From: Escarpia spicata | Taxonomy: Eukaryota > Annelida > Polychaeta > Sabellida > Siboglinidae | Assembly (NCBI GenBank): GCA_963995525.1 | Contig: OZ023206.1 | Span: 46,887,357 to 46,951,356, forward strand | DNA length: 64,000 nt | Direction of reading: 5' to 3' | Part shown: in pieces, positions 45,408 to 58,237 of the stretch | Layout of the letters: every line of letters begins with the position of its first letter | Position numbering within the stretch: the first letter of the stretch is position 1 | Translations under genes and position numbers: made by a program | Notes under the pieces: model-generated | What the model saw: only the letters and a program-made list of their open reading frames with translations | The model's database searches: none | What the model was told of the DNA's origin: nothing

Positions 45408-48190
45408 ATGCCACAATGCTCTACATACGGTTGTAACAATAGTACAGCGAAGGATAAGGAGCTGTCTTTTTTGTTTCCCTTTGAAACGAGGCAGAAGTGA
45501 AATAGTGGATTCACAACTGTGGACGGGCTGGTTGGAAGCCTTCGAAATACAACGCACTATGTTCAGATCATTTTGAAGAAACGTGCTTCGAAGGAAATCT
45601 ATATCATCAGTTAATGACACAAGATCCGACAAAACGTCGATGTTTGAAGCCAGGTGCAGTGCCTACGATATTTAGTCACGGACCTCGGCCGTCGAAGCGA
45701 CGCATATTTTCGTTCAAACGCGCCGCCGCTGCGAAATTGATCGCAAGAAGGTTAGTACCGAGTTACTTGGTATCCAATTAAAATCTGTTGACATTTGAGA
45801 TGCAAGATATGCTGGAGCCAAGCCAGAACAGTACCAGAATGTACTATATTGCACCACAAAGAGTTTAGTCTTTAGAAGATGGCCGAATAGCAAAAGTTAA
45901 CGGCAATCAAGTCGCGTGAGCGATATTACAGTAACTGATTAACATGGGCTGGAATGATTGTCGTTTATAATAACATTGCAAAACTTACTGTATTTTGTGT
46001 TAAATGAACAAAAATACGTTCTGCATTCAATAATATTGCTTTAGACATTGTCATATATCGAAATGTTTGGCCTATTATTTATGTCATGATGTTATATAAT
46101 TGGACTTCGTATATAATTATGTGTGACTACTACTGTTTATGTGACGAAGAATACCACTATATACTATATTGTAAAACGTTTAAATTTGCTTCATTTGTAT
46201 TTAGTAAAATTCCATAATGTTACTAAATTTTAGTTAAGGGGATACAACCCAGGTGAAAGTGGGTTTAAAAAAAAAAAAAAAAAATTTTTTGTTTTATGCC
46301 AGATTATGATTATGTTTACTGTGAATATATATAATTTTATAACAATTACACACCTTTAAACCACTCTTATCCATGGAATAAGGGTGCCAATATCAAGTAA
46401 TTTGTATCCATTATGCCACCTTTTATGGCCATTTAAAAAAAAAACCATTTAAATTCTGCATTTGGAAGGATATCTCTGGGAGTAATTATGTGATCCAAAT
46501 ATAGTTATCAATGAGCTCACCAGATACACCATGTTTGTATTATAAAAATACTGGCATCACTCAATAATCATATATTGTTGAAATATCTTTAATAATATAC
46601 CATGTGCACACATCTTCACTAACTTGTTTTTTTTTGCACACTAACAGCAAAAACAGGTAACAGCTGTTGTGAAAATATCTTGAATTTGGATCATAAATAT
46701 AAATTATTGTAATTTGCATTTCAGCTCAATCACCAACATGATGTGGCACATGGGGAAAGGCATCAACCGCAAGTTTACTGTGAAGGTCCAAGGCAAGGGA
46801 TGCGAGGACCTCCTTCATTGGATACAGAATGTATAAAACCATCTGTGGTGGTGTTGTGCAACATGCAACGGTGACGCATAGTTGCTGGAGTAAGTACCAA
46901 ACTTGATATGTATTCATTTTATACCTGAGGCATGTCCAAAGCAACAAGTAACCTTTAGATTTGCAATGAGTAGTTGATGAGTAGGGACCACGACGCAAGT
47001 AGTGTAAGGTGAATTCCAGTCACCGACTTGAATCCCAAATACACTAAATTAGCTCCTATGCATAACTAACATTATAATAAGTTTTCGAAATTACTGCATT
47101 TCATAGGCATCCAACTCGTTTTTTTCTGGATGGCTACTCAAAAGTACCATCCAGCATGACTACTACCTTATCAGTAAATGTGTTTATTCAGACTTAAAAA
47201 AAGTGATACTGTAAATGCTGTTTACATGTTATGTGTTAATATGTGGACCACCGACTTATGAATGGGACCAAAAATGTTACATAGTCAAAGTTCCTGATGA
47301 CCAACTTTTCAGTAGTTTAGTTACTCAGATGTGAGGGGGCGAATAATCCACAAATGGATAGTGTCCATTCTGTATCACCCTACCTATTCCTTGTAATCAG
47401 TTGCTGTGTACATTTATGAGTACAGTTACTTGAGTGTAATAAATTACATCGCCGTGTAATAATTACATTGCAGAATGCAATTGTCTGTAATGAAATAAAT
47501 AAGAGCACTTGTGTCATTATCACCAATTTTATTAAAGAAATATAAAATCAAAACATGATATAAAAATACAGTGACTGTATATACAGTAGATACAGAAATT
47601 AAGAAGAAAAAACAAGTTATAATAAATTATGTGAAGGAATGTGATGATGGAATGCCTTATTTGTAAGGATCAGTATCGGTTTACTAATGTACGAGTATGA
47701 TTACCATGATTGGCCATTGTATTGTTACTAAAAACAACCAACATACACAGGAAAAGCACTTTAAAGTTCACTGAATGCTACAGTCATAAGGTAAATAACA
47801 GCTGCTTACTAACAACATATAGACTGGTGTGTTACATCAGTTGTTTGCAGACATTTTATTAGAATACTGCATGCACTGTTATTCACTGTAGGAATGAAAG
47901 CTAGATTGATGTTGTCTGCTCTGGCGTGGAACTACCGACCACGTCCCAGCCCAGACAAACCTGTTGAGACTGGTGTCATGTGGTCCAAAAGACGCAAGCA
48001 ATGGGTGCTGCATAACAGACCACAGCAGGTGAACCCACATACCCACCTACAAATGCTCACGAATCGAGTGACAGATGTGTTTATAAAGATATATCACACT
48101 GCATGCGATCACAGTCACTGGGGCAGATATCCCAAAACCAGAGAAGGAGGATCTGCTGGCAGCAAGAGTCAGTCAATTTGTAGAGAAACA
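45408..48190 (+). pseudogene. THAP-domain transposase, internally deleted and frameshifted
   Basis: Exon 45408-45750 encodes a THAP DNA-binding domain at its very start (MPQCSTYGCNNST..., then GRAGWKPSKYNALCSDHFEE and LKPGAVPTIF), giving the C2CH pattern C-x4-C...C-x2-H. An 8-bp insertion at 45498-45505 (TGAAATAG) breaks frame between LysGln-Lys and Trp-Ile-His. Exon 46725-46889 (phase 2 in, 2 out) reads GCEDLLHWIQ and NHLWWCCATCNGD, with two nonsense codons. From 47892 a third piece reads MKARLMLSALAWNY, MWSKRRKQWVLHNRP, THLQMLTNRVTDV and then, after a frame change near 48085, PKPEKEDLLAARVSQF. Much of the DDE middle is missing. Confidence 0.72.
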
Positions 48191-48246
48191 GTAAATACTG
48201 CCACCACCAACCTACACCTTCATGGGTCACATATACATTGTCTGGT

Positions 48247-50452
48247 TTAGTTTTCAAGTCCAGCGTGGTATCCCTCGTGTTGTCCCCCATCGGGGGCAGG
48301 GAACCTTGATCTTATTCCATGGCTGGCGCATGCTGGTAGAACTCTCTGTACCCTCCGTCCCAGCTTGCCATGGATCCACCAGGTAAACTGTATGTATGCA
48401 GCCCACCTGAGAGACCTGAAATAAATTAGGCTCAAATAAAATAAACATCTGACATTGTAAATAAATGACATATAAAAATCGGTTCTATAACGACACCATT
48501 CCTTTATATAAATGGTTTACCATTAAACATGTGTTCTTCTGGAATAAGGCAAATATTGATAATTGTGCACTATAGAACAAATTATGACGGTGCAACAAAC
48601 ATTGTATCTATACGTTATGATAACTTAAGTGGAACCATTATAATTTGTTCTGTAGTGAGAGAGTATCACTTTATTCTTACAGTAGAATACAATAAAGTGT
48701 GAAACGATAACCCAAGTACATGTGTGAATACAGTAAATAACTATGTATACCCCGGTAGTAGTATATTGTAGCAGGCTTAGGTAAATAATGACCAATGGTT
48801 AAGGTACGTCGTATTGAAAATGAACACATTTATGTAGGATTACTTGCTGTTGAGGGGAATTTTATTTTGCAATTATTGTCATATTAGGGTGATGGTCATC
48901 ATATTTAAATTAGTCTTGGGGTCAAACCAGTGTGGTTCGTCTTTACATTTAGAAAGGGTGAATGACGTTAGCCGGGCTAGTTTAAACAAGCATACGATTG
49001 AATTAGTTGTTTTGTTGGTGGTTTTATTCCAAGAGATTTTAAGGAGGTTGTCAGTCTTAGATTTGCTGGGTTCAGATACATAGCCTCTGCAACCTATTTC
49101 AATGCATGTTAATTCTGATTTTATTCCGTTGTTTACATTATGGATTAGTGCACCATACGCGACATACTTGTTAGTTTTGAATACATGATCTTTCTTGATA
49201 TTAGGTTCAAATGGTAGTCAGTTCAATTATGTGAATTTGCTTAGCATGTGGATGGTAGATGACGTATGGTAAGTCCACTAAGTAATTTCCCTGGAAGATT
49301 GTTAATAATTTGGGCATCAGGCATAAGATTGCTGATAACATTATCTATATATATTTGTATTGCTAGTGCTACTATGATGTTGTATTGTGTTCATTATTAA
49401 TATATTTCAATAAATATTTAACAACACATTTCACTGGTCTTGTAACAATGCATGCACATATATACATACTTGTTTGTTGGACGGCGTAATTCCCATTCTG
49501 CAGCATCACCTGCTCCAAACAAAGAATTCTAAATCCCCTGCTCTTTGTAATGCACAGCAATCCACCTGTAACAAAGAATTAAGCTTTTAAATAATAGTTT
49601 TACACGAATGTTAAGCAAACATGGATTATTATTCTGAACAAATAAAAAAAAAAATGCATCACGATCCTCTAACTGTATTCATCCCAGTATTATACCTGGG
49701 TCCATACAAATATCATGCAGATTAAGGAAGGCCGTTTTGAAATGTGTCAATATTTGCACAAAACGGTGGTCATTTTCTTTGTCACCAAAACAAATGGGGG
49801 CTCTGGCTGAACAATTTTCAAGGTACATTTTATTCATAAGAGCCAATGTAAACTTTTGGCAGAAAAATTGCAGTATGCATTAAATTAAAAATAATCTATC
49901 TACCTGCCATGTGTTTAAAAAGTAGTACTGCCACATATTGTTCATACTCTCTCATAGCTCTGACCTGTACAATTTTGGTTCACATGAATCATGGAACCAT
50001 TCAACTACATTTCTTTTAAAAAGTGAAGGTACAGCCATGGGTGGTATTAGAAAATGGACATGTCAAAGTTCAAACACAGTGCAGTGGCACTGAGAGCGAG
50101 ATCTAACGTTAAACGTCAACCAATCCCAAATGTAAGACAAGTGACGTGTCCCGGCCCGAGCGATCATCTCTCGCTGTTCATACGCAGCCCGGAACTTAGG
50201 CTCATCGGTTATTTAAACAATAAACTAAACAGATTAATAATTACCTTCACCAACAGTGTTGCTGTCGAGTAGCAACCGCCTCCTGGCAGCAGACATATTC
50301 AGTTCTTGTTCCTGGACAAGGAGATCGCTGCAGCATTTTCCACACCGACACCAGTCAATTTCATCTCGGCATGATATGCGCCTCGACATTTCGACTGCCC
50401 GTGGGCCTTCCTGTTCGTGCCCACCGGCACCCGCCTCTGCCGTATCTTCCAT
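48247..50452 (-). CDS. P2X7 intracellular (ballast) domain-like protein, three exons
   Basis: Exon 1 is 50245-50452 (MEDTAEAGAGGHEQEGP... with IDWCRCGKCC), exon 2 is 49470-49565 (LCITKSRGFRILCLEQVML) and exon 3 is 48247-48415 (KSLRWAAYIQFTWWIHG, KLGRRVQRVLPACASHGIR). WCRCGKC, the CIT...F..LCL block and the AAY..FT.W..G.LGRR..R..P.C block follow the order of the zinc-binding cytoplasmic ballast domain of vertebrate P2X7, also found as stand-alone genes in invertebrates. Exon 2 leaves in phase 1 while exon 3 needs phase 2. Either one base was lost in exon 2 (a second frame ends WELRRPTNK there) or the splice site differs. No P2X channel part is present. It is convergent with the transposase, sharing four bases at the stops (48247-48250). 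Confidence 0.65.
48930..49200 (-). mobile_element. Short LINE C-terminal remnant nested in the Kolobok-like element
   Basis: Minus-strand translation has CIEIGCRGYVSEPSKSKTD, SWNKTTNKTT and LFKLARLTSF. This resembles the EVGCRGF post-RT region found in some LINEs. It lies in intron 2 of the P2X7-like gene. Confidence 0.4.
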
Positions 50453-50709
50453 TGTTTTTGTGGTTCAAACCGGTAACCAGCTGCTTTGAAATCGATTTGG
50501 TTTTCGTTGTCTTCCGAAGAATTGGAAAGCCATCTTATTTACACAATCACAGCGCATGCGCACATAGTTTAATTGGTAAACTTACCATAGCGCCACCTAA
50601 CGGAGTTGGGAACAAATAGTACGCAGAAAAGTTACGACAGTGTGACGTCACTTTCTTCTAACAATGGCGTAGTCCATAGAAATTCGGTAGTTGCGTGTTC
50701 CAAAATGTT

Positions 50710-50819
50710 TTCCTGGTAAACCGCTGACGTTAAAAATTTGATTGTAGTTGGAAATTGTTAGTTTGTATTAACTCTTTTAGATGCTTAACACCAAAACGTT
50801 GCCTTTTGTTTTCCTTTAA
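50710..50819 (-). repeat. Right TIR with TTAA target duplication
   Basis: Ends CGTTGCCTTTTGTTTTCCT then TTAA. It is the inverted partner of the left TIR. Confidence 0.85.
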
Positions 50820-50972
50820 GGATCTTCTTTAGCTAAATACACTAATGATGACTGAAAACAGTGTTTTAGAATATGCGTTATTTTTAAAGTTTTGTAATTT
50901 TATAACTTTATTTCCTTCATACAATGGCCATTTTATTTGTTATCGAAACGGGAGTTCGGCAGAAACAAATTC

Positions 50973-51135
50973 AATAAACTAAACGAGTCGCAGGTCCAGG
51001 CTGAGACCATAAACGATTTCAGTCTCCTATCCTGCGGCTCAAACACTCAATAACACCATACGCACCCACCCCGTCGTAAACCATAGCCAACAGTGGCTCC
51101 TTACGACGTACATAATTAGAATTAGAATTAGAATA
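50973..51135 (+). mobile_element. LINE family A 3' end (second copy)
   Basis: From AATAAACTAAACGAGTCGCA onward it matches the complement of the 3' end of the LINE at 24781-24935, including the stop region (TGCGGCTCAAACACTCAATA) and the untranslated tail. It ends in three AATTAG units. A 5'-truncated insertion about 155 bp beyond the Kolobok-like element. Confidence 0.85.
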
Positions 51136-52350
51136 TATTTTACTCTAAATGATGGGCAGAATAAATAATTATTGTTGCACTCCCAATACAAAATAAAACA
51201 TCGTTTTATACTGATCCAATATATTTTATCCCAAAAAAGTTATGTTCTTTATAGATCTATATTTTTCAAACTAAAAGAAAACCTTGGGTAGATAGGAAAG
51301 TGCATAACCATCTATTCTACTTTACTAACGTAAATTATTTTAATGATGCATAATGTATTTATATTGCTTACGGAAATAGCAGCTGGATTTACTGTACAAA
51401 TAAAATGGTTTAATTATTGAATGTTTCTCGGCTTCAGTAAGTTTATGTTATCTAAACGTTTTATTAAAACTTCACTTCAAAATGTACAGCCAGATGTACC
51501 TAGTGAAAAAGGAACATGTTAAAACTATAATATACAAACAATAATAGTAAAATACAATATTAAACATTGCCATGCAACTACCAAAACTGAAATGTTTGCT
51601 TGTTAACTGTTGTGCCATGTAATGCTGTACTGAGGAATAATAAAGCTTGAAACACATTTCAAAAAGCTGTGTTTATGCTTACAGTCGCCAAGGTGTAACG
51701 ATAGAAATAAAATGACTTCAAAACACCGAACGATTAATTTTGGTAAAAGCTCTTTGCAGCAGTTATACATGTATATCAAATTGCTATGTTATGTAATTTT
51801 ACCAATTATTGCAAGAATGTACTAGATTTTAAAATGAACACTAGAATAATTATATTTAAAACTATAAATACTCACCATTTTGTAAAGAGAACAAGACACG
51901 CACTTAAAACTACATAATGCTTTATGTTTGCCGGGTGGATTTCAGTTGGCCCAGGGAGAACAATAGGTGGATTGTTCATATCAAAGTAAGTTATATATAT
52001 TTCATGATCGTGCATTATGTTTAAGCCATGCTTTATACAAGTAAAACTTATCTTGTCATCGTAGTAGTGGTTTTGTTTTACCATGCATCGGTTACACATA
52101 TGTATGCACCGGCACAATTAATAATAATTATTTATACAATTATAAAGTGTATATTTTGGTCATCTTATTATATAGTTGCAGAGCACGTGTGATGATTAGT
52201 TTTACCTTTGGTATTTATTAATATTTAGAAACTGTGTTGTATTAGAAAAATGATAAATACATAATAATAACAATTATATTTAATAATGCCCATTTACAAT
52301 GATGCGACAAGTAGTTTATGCATTATGGAGCTGATTTCACGATTCATTTT
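51136..52350. other. Intergenic
   Basis: AT-rich sequence without a supported gene. Confidence 0.4.
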
Positions 52351-52353
52351 CAG

Positions 52354-52515
52354 ACAGCATTGCCTATAGTCAACCGTACAGTGCCTTCACCAAATTCCGG
52401 TATCATGCATGGACTACTCAGGGGACAAAGGCACTTATCCAGTTTCTTGCATCGCATCGTGACCTTTATCATGCAGAGAGTGAATGGCCAACGATGCATA
52501 CCAGACATATCTTAG
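52354..52515 (+). CDS. Possible exon of unknown gene or element
   Basis: After the acceptor ATTTTCAG the plus strand reads (D)SIAYSQPYSAFTKFRYHAW, TTQGTKALIQFLASHRDLYH and AESEWPTMHTRH, which looks like real protein. The donor is not clear and the open frame runs into AT-rich sequence. Family unknown. Confidence 0.3.
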   Translation, partial: TALPIVNRTVPSPNSGIMHGLLRGQRHLSSFLHRIVTFIMQRVNGQRCIPDIS

Positions 52516-52779
52516 ATTTTACTCCCAAACTTATATTTTATTTATCTACCCACGATTGCATATATGTAAATATTATTTCTATTATTTATTCCATATATAC
52601 ATAAAGTATCTTATATATCTTAATAATGTTTAAATAACAGCTTTATATATACATTTATTTATTTATCTATTTTTAGTAATTAAATAAAATTGTTCTGTTT
52701 TTATAATTATTATATCAAATTTGTATTTTATATCTACTGTGCACATACCTTTGCTAAATTTTTATGTTTTATTATATTA

Positions 52780-52857
52780 GCTTCTGGTACAGCGCTCTGA
52801 GCAATTTATTGGAAATTGCGCTCTATAAAAAATAAATATTATTATTATTATCTACTT
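52780..52857 (+). mobile_element. SINE 3' tail with ATT repeats
   Basis: GTACAGCGCTCTGAGCAATTT, then GCGCTCTATAAAAAATAAAT and ATTATTATTATTATC. This is the typical tail of tRNA-type SINEs in aquatic invertebrates. The tRNA head is absent. Confidence 0.6.
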
Positions 52858-53169
52858 GAAGGAGGCGGCTATGTATGTGGAAGAGACCACTTGTGCTAAT
52901 ACAGAACGTAAAGGCAAGTATTTATTTCCACATTTTCCTGCTGTTATCATGACGTTATTAATATAGTAAAATTGTTATCTGTAATCTATATTTTACGTCA
53001 TTTAATTTATTCTGCAATGCATTTCTTTGGTGGAGCTTATTTCTTTGTTGAATATAGCACTATAATTTTGGTAGGTCTGTTCGCTTGCATATCTGTGCTA
53101 TCTAGTTGTTAACTGTACTGTGGTTAATTGATGCCATTTTTTTTCAACAAGATGGCATACATTGATAAA

Positions 53170-53425
53170 GTAGTTATCGAGCACAGTGGATAGAGCATCC
53201 AACTGTCAACCAAGAGTACCCGGGTTCGAATGATGTTCTGTCGCAATCGAACCTTCGGCAAGTTTATTCACCCTACATTGCTCCAGTTCATTTAGCTGTA
53301 TGAATGATTATCTGGCTATAGACAGTGATGGGATTTTCAGTTTAACAAGTCTGCCTGGGAGTAAAGTGTAAAACACATTGAGCAGTCCTGAGTACTGGAA
53401 CATGTGCTATACAAGAACATACCGT
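53170..53425 (+). mobile_element. tRNA-derived SINE
   Basis: A-box-like GAGCACAGTGG at 53179-53189 and B-box-like GGTTCGAATGA at 53223-53233, at tRNA spacing. A tRNA-unrelated body follows, with AGTAAAGTGTAAAACACATTG, GAGCAGTCCTGAG and GCTATACAAGAACATACCGTT. Probably transcribed by Pol III when young. Not a functional tRNA: no acceptor stem pairs. Confidence 0.7.
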
Positions 53426-53677
53426 TATTTAGTACATGTTTTTTATTATAACTATTTTTTTTGATTTCTTTTAACTTTTTTTTGTATTAAGTGAAACAGT
53501 TGTGGCATATCATCCTTCGTAATAATTAAATTATTCATTGTGAACTTTTAATTTCTCCTAATTTTTGAAGCTATGCTCATGATAGAAAACCTACCGTTGC
53601 AACGTCATCATAACATATTTTTTTATTAATCGTTATTTACATCATTTGTCTTGACATAAAAATAAAGTTTGTAAAAT

Positions 53678-53890
53678 ATGTTTGTTGAAGTGACAACACA
53701 CATAGTGAGCCACGAACAGAAGTATCTTCTGAATGTCGACGTTGGAATAGAGCACCCACGAGCCTCGATTCCGGATGACAATGACAGCGTCTTTGCAATA
53801 TGTCTCCGCAACATGGGAACAACGTCGAAATTGCAAGATTTCAAGCACCGCTGGCTGAAGATTGTGGAGTATGTGTATTTTTTTAAATAA
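53678..53890 (+). CDS. Possible coding fragment
   Basis: The 70-codon frame reads FVEVTTHIVSHEQKYLLNVD, ASIPDDNDSVFAICLRN and KLQDFKHRWLKIVEYV. Its composition is protein-like and richer in GC than its flanks. No clear splice sites, no family recognised. It may belong with the candidate at 52354. Confidence 0.3.
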   Translation: MFVEVTTHIVSHEQKYLLNVDVGIEHPRASIPDDNDSVFAICLRNMGTTSKLQDFKHRWLKIVEYVYFFK

Positions 53891-54107
53891 ATTCACTATT
53901 CATAAACAAACTATACAGAAATCCATACTAATAATGTGAACATTTGTTGTTCCTGAGTAATGGAACAAACACTCTTGATTTTGATTGTATTTTGTATCAA
54001 GGGACAAGTTGCTAGGACCTGGTTCACATGTACTCGACGATCCAACAGACAAGTCCAGCAATATGCTTGTGCATTGTTGCTGATTTTTGTGTCAGTGGTC
54101 ATTGACA

Positions 54108-54830
54108 GTATTAATGTACTGTCATACGTGCACTGCAAAGTGTTGTCACCAATTGACAATGGTAATTTATTGTCATACATCTATTATATTTTGTCACCAA
54201 CTGACAATGAACATTTACTGCAGTACTGTCACATGTCCACTGCAATGCGTTGTTACCAAATTACAGTGATAATGTACAGTTATACGTCCACTGCAATGTG
54301 TTGTCACAAACTGACATTAATAATGTACTGACAAATGTGCACTGTAATATGTTGTCACCAACAGACAGGCATAATGTACTGTCGTACGTTCACTGCAATT
54401 TGCTGTCTCCAAGATACAGGGATAATGTATTGTCATATGTCCACTGCAAAGTGTCGTCACAAAATGACAGTGACAATGTACTGTCAAACGTGCACTGCAA
54501 ATGTGCACTTGACATTGGTAATTTATTGTCAGTCATCTACTATGTTTTGTTACCAACTGACTGTGATAATTTACTGCAATAATGTCACATATCCACTGCA
54601 ATGTGTTGTCCCCAAATGACAGTGATAATGTACTGTTATACGTCCACTGCAATGTGTTGTCACCAACTGGCAGTGACAATGTACTGTCATACGTCCACTG
54701 CAATGTGTTGTCACTAACTGACAGTGATAATGTACTGTCACACGTGCATAAATAAATTATTTATTGTCATTCATCTACTAATATGTTTTGTCACAAACTG
54801 ACAGTGATTTTTTTAATGTGAAATACATAC
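54108..54830 (+). repeat. 51-bp minisatellite, about 13 units
   Basis: The unit is built on AATGTACTGTCATACGTCCA, CTGCAATGTG, TTGTCACCAA and CTGACAGTGAT. Units are diverged and a variant starting TTTATTGTCA recurs, giving a higher-order pattern. Because 51 is 17 codons, one frame stays open for 110 codons (54250-54582) with repeats of DNVLSYVHC. I see no reason to call that a gene. Confidence 0.88.
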
Positions 54831-54839
54831 AGCAATGTG

Positions 54840-56640
54840 CTGCTAACAATTTCTACCCCGGGTAGGAATGAATGAGGATTTCGTCAGATTGTGCATTAGA
54901 TAAAACAATGAAAGCCTTAATTATCAGTCAGAAGTGGAGGGGTGATTTACTTGTACAAAGATGAATTAATGCAAGCCTTGTTTTGTTGACATATATTAAA
55001 CCATATAACAACATATCAAACATTATAATAACACACATTATAATATATTATTTAATCAATATACAATAGAGCATAATAGTATAATGTACACAACAAAATG
55101 AAACATCATCACATATTATTTCTATAACTTCACTTACATGATGTCATATACAAATGAAACAGGTTGTATATGTATGGGTACCACAGAGGCTGTGATACCC
55201 ACAAATATATGCAATACAGGATAATAATGCCTATATTATAGTATCATATATCACTTATTTATTATATGCCAATGAAAATGTTTTTGTTAAGAAATCTCAA
55301 TCCCAAACTTGTCATGCACTGTACTGCTTGATTATTTCAAGTCATGCTTTAGGTGTCATTATCATTCAGGGTGTAGGGCTGTAGTAATTACATAAATCGA
55401 CCACCATTATTATTGAGATGATCTAATATGTGGCGGCCATCATCCAAGACACTTACTGTTAAATCATAAGGGCATCTGTCTATTTAAAAAATGTTTCTTT
55501 TATTGACGCCAAATTATCATTAATCTTGTACAACAGTTTACAATTGTATGTTTTCTGTATTATTCCATTCTTGTTTACCATCATGTTACCATCATCTAAT
55601 TCTCAACCATTATCTAGCAAACTTGAGAGAAGTTTCATTTTGTTTGCGATACCGGTAAAAGCTAGAGTTCCCATCTGGTGGCGGCAACATTGCCTTTGTA
55701 CTTGTCAGGTAATCTAGTTGTGTGTGTAGAAAAATATATCATGAACACAGTTCGTGTCCGGTCACAGGTTATTAAAACGGTGCGGATTCAGGGCATTTGT
55801 TTACAGGGGATATCCTGCTTCCAAACTCCCACCTTTCAGCTTCAAGGCAGTACCCTTTGCAATTGAAATGTCAGTTTTTTCTAAACTTTTCCAAAATATG
55901 ATTAATCATGCCTTAGACAAAAACCACAACCAGCTTATCCCCAATTACACAATGACAATGCCATCAGAAGAGACCCTGGCCCAAGGAGCTGTGATCCTCT
56001 GTTAGAGAACCATTGGCCTAGACTATTTGTCTTAATTTTCCTACAACATTGATGGTTTTTTGTTTATATTAAAACATTTCCGCGTGCCATGACCAAGCAA
56101 TTATTATACATAGTACATACTGGCTTATCTGTAACAAATATGAACTGCGATCAAGATCGGTGATGACAATGTGGCTAACACTGACACTGGGAAGGACAAG
56201 TTCAGTAAGTATATCATTCTGAAACGTTATCACAGTTGCTGTGAACGCAATATAATAAAGGGAATCTGGTAAATCTTCGTTGCCATCGTATTGAGACAAT
56301 AAAACGGCGATGATAACTCGTTCGCATGCGTTGACTTAATGGGTCCGGCTCAATCACTAATACGTCTTGGTTTTAGCGCATGTGCCGAGTCTAGCAACCT
56401 CCTCCGATTTCCCCCTTTCATGGAAATCAAGGCAGAGCGAATGTCTGCATAGAATCTGAGAACTTCCCTGGGACTTGTTTTTTATTCTAGATTTTCAGTT
56501 GTGAATATACGCTCGTTGGTTTCCCAATGTCAGATTTAGTATTTTCAATATAAATTGTGTATACTCGTTGCATATCGCACAGGTGTATCCAGAGAGCCCG
56601 ACGGGCATGTGTCAGTAGACCTTTATAATTTGGCGAGTCC
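54840..56640. other. Intergenic, weak coding hints only
   Basis: Open frames at 55754-56005 (+) and 56069-56299 (-) lack recognised motifs. No repeats identified. Confidence 0.35.
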
Positions 56641-56649
56641 CTAGACCTT

Positions 56650-58237
<1,588 letters not shown>

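Larger units (their letters stand above)
45076..50815. mobile_element. TTAA-flanked DNA transposon (Kolobok-like) with THAP and P2X7-like genes
   Basis: Terminal inverted repeats of about 106 bp: 45076-45181 and the complement of 50710-50815. Both start AGGAAAACAAAAGG, and identity is roughly 80% by eye. TTAA flanks both ends (45072-45075 and 50816-50819), the target-site duplication expected for Kolobok (also for piggyBac, whose ends differ). Inside are a plus-strand THAP-transposase gene and a convergent minus-strand P2X7-ballast-like gene that meet near 48.25 kb. The element is 5740 bp long and carries inactivating damage. Confidence 0.8.

Noticed and set aside
45072..50819. piggyBac classification of the TTAA-flanked element
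   Set aside because: The duplication fits, but the ends start AGGAAA rather than the CCY-type of piggyBac, and the gene has a THAP domain with a WWCC block.
53170..53245. A tRNA gene
   Set aside because: A-box and B-box are present but the acceptor and anticodon stems do not pair, and SINE sequence follows.
54250..54582. Gene encoding DNVLSYVHC repeats
   Set aside because: Explained by the 51-bp minisatellite; no start, promoter or splice support.
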